Program-made: the position numbers and the translations under genes
Source: Neospora caninum Liverpool
Lineage: Eukaryota; Apicomplexa; Conoidasida; Eucoccidiorida; Sarcocystidae
Direction: 5' to 3'
Assembly (NCBI RefSeq): GCF_000208865.1
Contig: NC_018398.1
Span: 3,540,769-3,604,768 of the forward strand
DNA: 64,000 nt
Shown: positions 57,071 through 64,000 of the stretch, in pieces
Numbering within the stretch: position 1 is the stretch's first letter
How the letters are laid out: each line of letters starts with the position of its first letter
Notes under the pieces: model-generated
Told to the model about the DNA's origin: nothing
What the model saw: only the letters and a program-made list of their open reading frames with translations
The model's database searches: none

Positions 57071-60022
57071 ATGGGGAGAGGGACAGGCTGCGCCGCAGTC
57101 GCTGAAGGGAAAACATCCGAGTCGCCGCTTGACGCCAGCTACAACGTCGCCGTGTGCATGCCTGAAAATGCTGCGGCCACGGGGCTTCCATCGCCCGTCT
57201 CTGGCGCGGGCTCCAACCTTCAGCCCCGCTCTGAGGAAGAGTCCGACGAGACTGCGCCCTGTCCCTTGTCTCTGTCCCCTGGGGAGGGGGACGCCGTCCC
57301 CCCGCTGCTGGGGGGGAGTCGCACGCCCAGTGTGATCGAGAAGTCTGCGGCGGGCCCTCTCGAGCGGTTTCTCGCCTGGTGCTGCGTGGGGTGTCTCCGG
57401 AAGGTTTTTTCGCGGACTCGATGGCACTACCTCTTCTTCATCTCCATCTACTCCGTCTTGATCGGGCCGCTCTACCTGAACTGGGCACCACTGCGCCAGG
57501 TTCTCTTCAGAAGTGGTGCCTACAAGTGGGAGTGCGACGTCAACGAGACCGACCCGACGTCTCTGCGATACATACACCCCGACCACGACACCTGCGTCCA
57601 ACAGCGGCTCCACGTTGGGCATTTGTTCACAGTTTGCGCCGCGGCCGACTACGGCTTTTCCTTCTTTGGCGGACTGGTCATGGACGTCCTCGGACCCAAG
57701 ATTGCGTCGCTGCTGGGCTCCTCGTTGATGCTCACCGGCTGGGTGCTCATTTCCGTTTCCACAGAGGCGATCCAGTTGCTCATCCCTGGATTCGTATTCT
57801 TTGGCCTCGGCATCGACATGGCCTTCTACGGGACGCTGTCCGTCGCGGCGCTCTTCCCTGGCCACGAAAACGCCGTCATGGCCGTCGTCGTGGCGATGCG
57901 AGCTCTGTCCTACATGACGCCAGTCGTGCTGGACAGTCTCACGGACGTCCTCCCCCACCTCGCCGTCATGCTCGGATTCGCCCTCCTGGGTCTGCTCCCC
58001 GCGGTGCTGATTGCCATCGTGTACGCGCCCTGGAAACCGTTCCCCAAGGTCACCAGGCCTGCGGCCCCCACAGACGACCCTCTGGCGGCGTACCCCTCGC
58101 TGGACCTGGCGAGTGTGTCCCAGCGGCGCTCGTCTCTCTGCCTCTACTGCGCCTCGTGCGGCCGACAGATTGCCCCAGAGGGCGAAGCCTCGGCGAGAGC
58201 CGATGAGATCGGAGACGAAGAAAGCTGTCCAGCTGCCAGCCGAGCGCGCGTAAGCGAGGCCGCCTCGATGGGATCACCTTCTGTGTGTCGCCGCGGCGTC
58301 AGCGTTCACTCGGGCATGGCCCCCGTTCGCTGTCGCGCGTGTCGAGGCAGCGAATCCGGATTTCCAGAAGGCGGCTTAGTCGGAGAGCTCTCGGCGGACT
58401 TAAACGATGAACAGCGCCATCTGGAGCACCAGCTCGGGCAGTTCGCTGGCCGCGGCGCTGCGGCGGAGGGCGCCCTCGCCGCCGCCGCCGTTGCGGTTCG
58501 GCTTATAAGCGGAGAGTCCTCGCTCGTGGGTCCCCCAGCCGTGCTGGGAGAGAGCCGGGAGGACCGCGAGGAGCGGGGCAGGAAGTCGTTTCGCGAGCGC
58601 GTGGAGGAGGGGGAGAAGCGGTCGAGTGTTACAGAGATGCTGAGAAGGCTGTCAAGTCGCGAACTGGGACGTGGCGCGGCTGGGGGCCAAGCGGACGTGC
58701 CCGGAGCGGGTAACGCCAACGGCGTCGCGGCGCCTCACGGGGTAGTCGAGGGCGCCGAGGAATCCAGGGAAGGCATGGGTCGCCCCGAGACTGCGCCAGG
58801 GCGCCATGATGCGGGATCGCCAGTCCACACGCCGACAGTCAGTCACGGGGCGAGACCCGCAGCGGACGGCGTACTGGGACAGGAGACGGACGGAGCACGA
58901 AGCCGTCTCTCAATTTCGGTCAGAAGTGTCGAGGGGCGCGTGTCCAGCGTCAGCAGTGGGACAGGCGCGTTTTCCCCCAGTCTGGCGGTTGGCAGCCTCT
59001 CGAAGAACCGCTCGAGTGGAACGCAGCGGGGCGCTGAGAGCCGGGATGAGAGGTGGGACAGCGTCGGCACTGGCGGGGGCATGCACTTGCAGCCACCCTC
59101 TTCGGCTTTGTCGTCGTACACGATGGCGTCTGCCATGTCGCTTGAGCAGGCACCGAGTTTGCGGCACTATCCGCCGACGTGTCTGGGGAGACTCTGCTTT
59201 GTCCGACACACTCTGCAAACGCATCCGTACGTGGTGGAGAGCCTCGCGTTCATCCGCGACTTCATTTTCTCTCCGATGTATCTCCCGATCGTGCCCTACT
59301 TCACGATTGCGCTCATCCGAGCCGTGTACTTCAACGACGCCTCGGAAGACCTGGTGCCTCGCACGCTGCGGTTTCTTCACATTGTTCTTGGATTTGTGTT
59401 TGTGGCGCCCCCGTTTGCGGGTGTCATTGCAGACTACTGTGGCATCATTGTGTGCATGCTGCTGATCAACACGTGCGGCACTCTAGTCATCGTCGCGGCG
59501 TTCATCGCGTACCAAGCGGACGTCATCTTCTTCGAGTATGTCGCCTCCTTCATGTTTATGCTGAACATGGCGCTCATGACCAACCAAGTGTACTTCTTCG
59601 TCGCCGATACGTTTCCCCAGCGTCACCTCGGCAAGCTGTGTGGCTTTGCGTGCACGATCGGAGGCGTCATCTCCCTCTGCGTGACGGCCATGTTTGAGTT
59701 CTCAGTCAAAACCGAGGGTGGGTTCACAATCATGCTGAGTCTCCTGATGGGGCTCTCAGTGGTGACCTACTTTCTCATCTGGCTGCTGCAAATCACCGCG
59801 AAACGTGCGCGCAGAGAGAAAACCGCGCTCGCCGGCCATCCCCAGGGTGACAGTGAGGACACAGCCCACGACGCGAGGTCCGACTCTCCAAAAGAGCGCA
59901 GGGACTCGGCGATGAACCCTGCGGACCCGAGAAGCCCCTCTGGAGCCCGAGACGCAAACGCTCAGCCCCAGCCTCGGAAGAGCCTGTCTGCCGCCTTCGG
60001 CCTCGCCTCTGATGCTGTGTGA
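57071..60022 (+). CDS. MFS transporter of the apicomplexan amino-acid transporter (ApiAT) type
   Basis: Single exon, 983 residues, ATG at 57071 (GGCAGCATGGGG), stop TGA at 60020. Residues 1-115 are a polar N-terminal tail. Six membrane segments start at WHYLFFISIYSVLIGPLYLN (~118-137) and include the DYGFSFFGGLVMDVLGPK loop, the MFS motif region between helices 2 and 3 (~195-215). A very long polar loop (about 335-690) separates the halves. The second half starts near 717 (HPYVVESLAFIRDF) and ends with VVTYFLIWLLQIT (~897-909), followed by a phosphorylatable tail with PKERRDS. The layout (short extracytosolic loops, helix 2/3 motif, long central loop) fits the ApiAT family of plasma-membrane amino-acid transporters. 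Assignment is from overall pattern; the paralogue and substrate cannot be told. The loop carries CxxC pairs (see findings). Confidence 0.75.
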   Translation: MGRGTGCAAVAEGKTSESPLDASYNVAVCMPENAAATGLPSPVSGAGSNLQPRSEEESDETAPCPLSLSPGEGDAVPPLLGGSRTPSVIEKSAAGPLERFLAWCCVGCLRKVFSRTRWHYLFFISIYSVLIGPLYLNWAPLRQVLFRSGAYKWECDVNETDPTSLRYIHPDHDTCVQQRLHVGHLFTVCAAADYGFSFFGGLVMDVLGPKIASLLGSSLMLTGWVLISVSTEAIQLLIPGFVFFGLGIDMAFYGTLSVAALFPGHENAVMAVVVAMRALSYMTPVVLDSLTDVLPHLAVMLGFALLGLLPAVLIAIVYAPWKPFPKVTRPAAPTDDPLAAYPSLDLASVSQRRSSLCLYCASCGRQIAPEGEASARADEIGDEESCPAASRARVSEAASMGSPSVCRRGVSVHSGMAPVRCRACRGSESGFPEGGLVGELSADLNDEQRHLEHQLGQFAGRGAAAEGALAAAAVAVRLISGESSLVGPPAVLGESREDREERGRKSFRERVEEGEKRSSVTEMLRRLSSRELGRGAAGGQADVPGAGNANGVAAPHGVVEGAEESREGMGRPETAPGRHDAGSPVHTPTVSHGARPAADGVLGQETDGARSRLSISVRSVEGRVSSVSSGTGAFSPSLAVGSLSKNRSSGTQRGAESRDERWDSVGTGGGMHLQPPSSALSSYTMASAMSLEQAPSLRHYPPTCLGRLCFVRHTLQTHPYVVESLAFIRDFIFSPMYLPIVPYFTIALIRAVYFNDASEDLVPRTLRFLHIVLGFVFVAPPFAGVIADYCGIIVCMLLINTCGTLVIVAAFIAYQADVIFFEYVASFMFMLNMALMTNQVYFFVADTFPQRHLGKLCGFACTIGGVISLCVTAMFEFSVKTEGGFTIMLSLLMGLSVVTYFLIWLLQITAKRARREKTALAGHPQGDSEDTAHDARSDSPKERRDSAMNPADPRSPSGARDANAQPQPRKSLSAAFGLASDAV

Positions 60023-61036
60023 CCGGGCGCACCCCGCCGGTGTCAACGACGACCAGCGCGCTCCGTCTCTCTGCAGCCCGACTGGCGTAGACTGTGCATG
60101 TGCCGTGTCTCCTCGCACAGCTTCATCGGATCTGCGACCTGCCCCCGTGTGTACAGTTCTGTGAGGCGATCCGAGCCGGCGGTGGGGACGGGGCGTGCCT
60201 TGTTTTGTAGGTATCGGGGAGTTTGAAGCTTTCGTGAAGGGCAGACGTCGAGAACTTTCGTCCTCCAGGGGAAAGTGCCGTTTCGGCGCGGCCGGGGTGA
60301 GGGGGGGTGTGAGGAGCCTTCGCCCCAAACGGCGAGCTGGGCCCTCGGGATCGAGTTTTTCATCTGATGCCTGGCTACTTAATGCTTTTTCACGTTGCTT
60401 ACGGAGCGGTGGAGAGAGAGCGGTATGTGGTGTTTTCCAATCGCTTTTGTCGTCGCCCTCAACTGCCGTGGGCGGAACTGAGAAGGGACACACGCCACGA
60501 TCCGGGGGTGCCGACGTTTCTCTGGCCTTTCTGATGGCGGTGTCTTTTGGGTGTAGGGACTCAACGGTGAGCAAGGGGAAGCCGAGCCACCGAAAGATCG
60601 AACGTCACAGGACGTTTTCGTGCCTCTTTTTCTCCGTCGTTCGCTAGGGATTTCTGGTCCCCCGTCTCACTACATCCTGAGATGTACGTGTTTTGAAAGG
60701 CTCTCAGCGTCTCTCGGCTTTGCAAACAAAGAAGGAACGGGAGGACTGCCCTTCACGTCTTTGTACTCGCGCATGCTGCGGGGACACGCGTTTGAAAGCG
60801 TTTGCTTGTATCAGGCTAAATACAGGCCCAGAGACACGTGGCATGCCGAAGCAGACCTGGGTACGTTCTTGTTCCTCGATAGGTCGGATCGGTCGCGTGT
60901 TTAAACCGAGCAAAGATGTGACAGAGAGGCCAGATTTCTCCAAAAATACAGGACTCGACACAGTTTATGTATCATGTTTTCTCGAGAGGAACAACCTGAA
61001 GCTGAATGTGTCTCTATTGCATGTGCTAAATACCCA

Positions 61037-61078
<42 letters not shown>

Positions 61079-61685
61079 TTTCGATTCTCCGCAGGCTGTT
61101 CCTTCGACCGTTGTAAGAATTCAGAATGGTTCTCTTTTCTCGCACCCGAGAGAGTCAATCCTGTTTCTGAGTCTACAGAGTAACCGCGTATGGACACTCG
61201 TGAGAATACGAGACACAAGACTGCACAGCAGCACAGTGGTGAAGCGATACCCAACAGACGGCACGCTTCTCTACGCGAGGAAACAAACACATTCACCCAT
61301 CTGTCTGTTTTCTCCCCGCACTCCTCCTCGCACGGGAACCTGTGGACATACCGGCGTCTCTTCATCACGGGGAAATAGCGTAGACGGTAGATGAGGACAG
61401 TGCCAAACGAGAAGAGAGGAAACTCCTCGTACTCTCTCCGAAGCATGGAAACCATGACCACGGGAACAATAGGGTAGCCTGGTGCCTGTCGCTCTTCCAA
61501 TCGATGGTAGCGCCTCGTATTTTCACCGCGAATTGATCTGCCTGATGAGCGTCTTCGTTAATCGATTCTTCACAAGTTCGAAGGACAAACGCGTTCGGAG
61601 AAACGTGTCCAGGACAGAGACAAGTGGATTTCCAAAAAGGAAGACGAGAGGGCAATTGACGTCTGATTGCAACTGCCGAGGCTCC
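60023..61685. other. Convergent intergenic region
   Basis: 3' flanks of the ApiAT gene (+) and ARP1 (-). Contains an AT run (61040-61075). No gene supported. Confidence 0.6.
61040..61075. repeat. (AT)n microsatellite
   Basis: Uninterrupted AT run in the spacer between the ApiAT and ARP1 genes. Confidence 0.95.
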
Positions 61686-61752
61686 TTAAAGAGTTTTGCG
61701 ATGCAGGATTCCTGCGCCATATTCCTCGTACTCCTGCAACAAAAAACGCACA

Positions 61753-61791
<39 letters not shown>

Positions 61792-63934
61792 CCACGCATG
61801 ACCGTTTCACATCGTGTATAAGCGTAGACCACTCAGTATGCAAGAAGTGTGACGTAAACTGCTGCCAGGCTGAAGCTTGTCATTCTTTTAGGGCCCTCGA
61901 GGGGCCGAGATGCCCACCGAGTCGCACACTGAAGTATCGCGACTGGAGAAGAGGCAATGCCCCACTTCGGATAACCGACATCTTCTGCAGGAAGCCTGTT
62001 TGTTTCTTACCTGCTTGGAGACCCACATCTTCTTGAAGGTGGCCAGCGATGCGAGGATGGAGCCTCCGATCCAAGTGGAAAACTTTCGCTCGGGAGGGGC
62101 AGAGATTCGAATCTGGTAGTCGCGAACAGTCAAACGAGAAACAAACGTCATACTCTGGAAAGCAGCAAACTTTCCTCTCCTGACTAGACAAACGCCGGGC
62201 CAAAGCGACGGGGAAACACCCAAGGACTGCGGTTGTCTTTTTCACACCCGATATCCTCTTGGTGATTACCCCGTCCTCCTCTGTCTCTAAATATATACAT
62301 ATACATATGCATGTGGGTGAGTAAACCTCGTTTGGGTACTTGTGTACATGCAGGCCACTTCAGAGAGAACAACCGAGGCGTTTGAATTGAAACGAATCCC
62401 TTTCCATACCTTGATATCCTTGGGCGCCAATTTTCGGACTTCATTCAGCAGGCGGTCTCCAAAGCCGTGAAACATCGTCGAGCCTCCGGCGAGGACAATT
62501 TGAGAGTACAGCATTCTCCTGAGGTCCAAGTCGCATCGACTGACTGATGTAACTAGGAGCTCGTGCATGCCTGAGGGACGGGACCCAGAAACATGCGGCG
62601 ACAGGAGACAGTGAACAGAAAGTCTTTGCAGCTCCAAAACGCACTTCCCTTCTTAGCGACTGCGAACTGGGTTTTCGAGATAAGCACCTCTTTGAGAGAC
62701 TTGAGAAAACGCGTGTGCACCAGGTCACTTTTTCCCGCTCTTACCTGCATACTCCAGGCCAATCAGAGACGGGTGGAAGAGGATCTCCGGTGCTCGGTAG
62801 CGTTCGGATGCGATCTGGGCGAGGGCACCACGCAGCGTCCAAAAGAGCAAAACACGCAAGAAACGTTCGTTCAATCTTCTCTCGACAGAACTGGTCCCCT
62901 GCCAAAAAACAAAACCTCCCCGCATGCGCGAGGACAGCTAGAAAACGCGCGTCGCCCGTGTTCGTCAGCAGCCGCGAGGACGCGCGGTAGACATGCACAT
63001 ACGCATGCGATTTCAGACAGAGTTAGCCCCCCTTTTCCCGGACACAAAAGTATTTACAGGCACGGGGGCACTCGGTCTCTCCGGCGCGAGATGTAGATCC
63101 ACGAGCGTGCACCGCGACCTGTTCGGTTGCTCCAGTAAGTGCGCCAGTGGAAATCAAAATGAGGAAAACCCGGGCGGCGCAGAGCCACCCTGGTTTACGC
63201 ATCTTTGCTCGTCTGGCTCTCTGACTCGAGCCGTTTGTGCCGACCTGGATCTGCACACCGTCGGGGAGCTGGAAGGGATACCCGCCTCCGGTTTTGTCGA
63301 ATCCCTGGGCTTCTTCTTTCTGAGGATTGAAGGCGATGTAGCACGCGCTCTCCTTGATGCTCCGAACGACCTCCATCTCCGCCTGACATGTAAGAGAACG
63401 AAGAATTCAGCACACGCATGCACCACCCAGTGTCTCCTCAGACGCGCCGTGCGTGGCGTCGACACAAAACCTCGACAGGCTTGTTGTCCTCGAACGCAGG
63501 AAGACAGCCAGCACGTAGCGCGTTCCCCAGCGCCTGCTGCGCAATAGGCCCCGGGTGTGTGTGTGTGTACGCGTGGATCGCGACTGCGGCGGCCATGGTG
63601 CGTGGCTGAGGGAGCGCCGGTTCGTTGGGAGAGACCATTCACAGAAGCACTCTCGCGGCCTCAGGAAATGTGCGTGACGCTGTGCTGCCCTCAGGAAACG
63701 CGTTGCCCCAAACAAGACACGCGTCGCCGACTCCGCCTGAACAGGCTTACAGAAGTGTGGAAGATGTGTCCTGCGCGTCTGAGGAGAAGCGCGAGGTAGT
63801 CCGTGATATCTCGGCCAGCCACGTCCGAGCGCATGATGGCATGCGAGAGGGAAAACCCTTCGTAGACAGGCACAGCGTGGGTCACGCCGTCCCCACTGTC
63901 GAGAACAACACCTGTGGTCCGCCCACTTGAGTAC
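61686..63934 (-). CDS. ARP1: Centractin / actin-related protein 1 (ARP1), 3' part
   Basis: ARP1 forms the short filament of dynactin, the dynein cofactor. Visible exons: 63934-63751, 63382-63245, 62814-62745, 62570-62410, 62112-62011, 61733-61686; every junction is in phase. The 5' end lies right of the window; 63935-64000 looks like intron. Landmarks: [20 protein letters not shown] (actin phosphate-2 loop), [75 protein letters not shown] (nucleotide motif), [20 protein letters not shown], and the end [15 protein letters not shown], which is in register with centractin and not with actin (which ends in KCF). The last exon encodes only 15 residues and follows a strong acceptor (TTTTTTGTTGCAG). 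A small Gly-rich insert ([10 protein letters not shown]) precedes LPDG. Confidence 0.92.
61755..61783. repeat. (AT)n microsatellite
   Basis: AT run in the last intron of ARP1, about 20 bases upstream of the final exon's acceptor on the coding strand. Confidence 0.9.
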
Positions 63935-64000
63935 CTGAAAGGGAGATGAGAGCACAAGACCATCCAAGGGTCGTGCAGAGAGAGTAAACGAGGCAGATAT

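Noticed and set aside
58497..58516. Second TRP-1-like motif (TCGGCTTATAAGCGG)
   Set aside because: Inside the ApiAT coding region and not near any start; most likely chance.

Overview
The window looks like nuclear DNA of a cyst-forming coccidian apicomplexan (the Toxoplasma / Neospora / Hammondia / Besnoitia group). The signs are: GC-balanced, intron-rich protein genes with GT-AG introns of about 0.1-1 kb; many (AT)n microsatellites confined to introns and spacers; alanine-, serine- and glutamate-rich low-complexity extensions on housekeeping proteins; an apicomplexan-type (ApiAT) amino-acid transporter; and, upstream of RPL18, a near match to the Toxoplasma ribosomal-protein promoter motif. 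The species cannot be fixed from the sequence alone. A 100-base N gap (27444-27543) shows this is a scaffold.

Layout, left to right: 3' half of an FtsH/Yme1-type i-AAA protease (+, 1-3684); a 5.3 kb spacer; an uncharacterised three-helix membrane protein (-, 8997-11262); a spacer; ribosomal protein eL18 (+, 14979-17925, first coding exon only the ATG); archease, the RtcB tRNA-ligase cofactor (-, 19708-20565); an unresolved stretch with coding-like pieces (20.6-23.8 kb); a protein with two LSD1-type zinc fingers (-, 23839-25540); the 3' part of an EXS-domain (XPR1/PHO1/ERD1-like) membrane protein (+, 27858-30199); a single-exon 2006-residue coiled-coil protein with six near-perfect 168-bp repeats (+, 33547-39567); tRNA-Trp(CCA) (+, 41050-41121); a predicted N-myristoylated EF-hand protein (+, 42832-45724); aspartate aminotransferase in nine exons (-, 47738-52422); a single-exon MFS/ApiAT transporter with a very large central loop (+, 57071-60022); and the 3' part of centractin/ARP1 (-, 61686 to beyond 63934).

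The genes are not an operon and do not form one pathway. They are independently transcribed housekeeping genes (translation, tRNA ligation, protein quality control, amino-acid transport and transamination, dynactin) mixed with lineage-specific proteins. I reconstructed exons by hand from splice signals, reading phase and family similarity; in every multi-exon model given with confidence above 0.6, the exon phases join without error. I found no mobile element, virus-like sequence or obviously new multi-gene system. The points most worth a second look are the LSD1-finger protein, the unknown membrane protein, the cysteine pairs in the ApiAT loop, the coiled-coil repeat array, the long open frame upstream of the aminotransferase start, and two perfect spacer hairpins.
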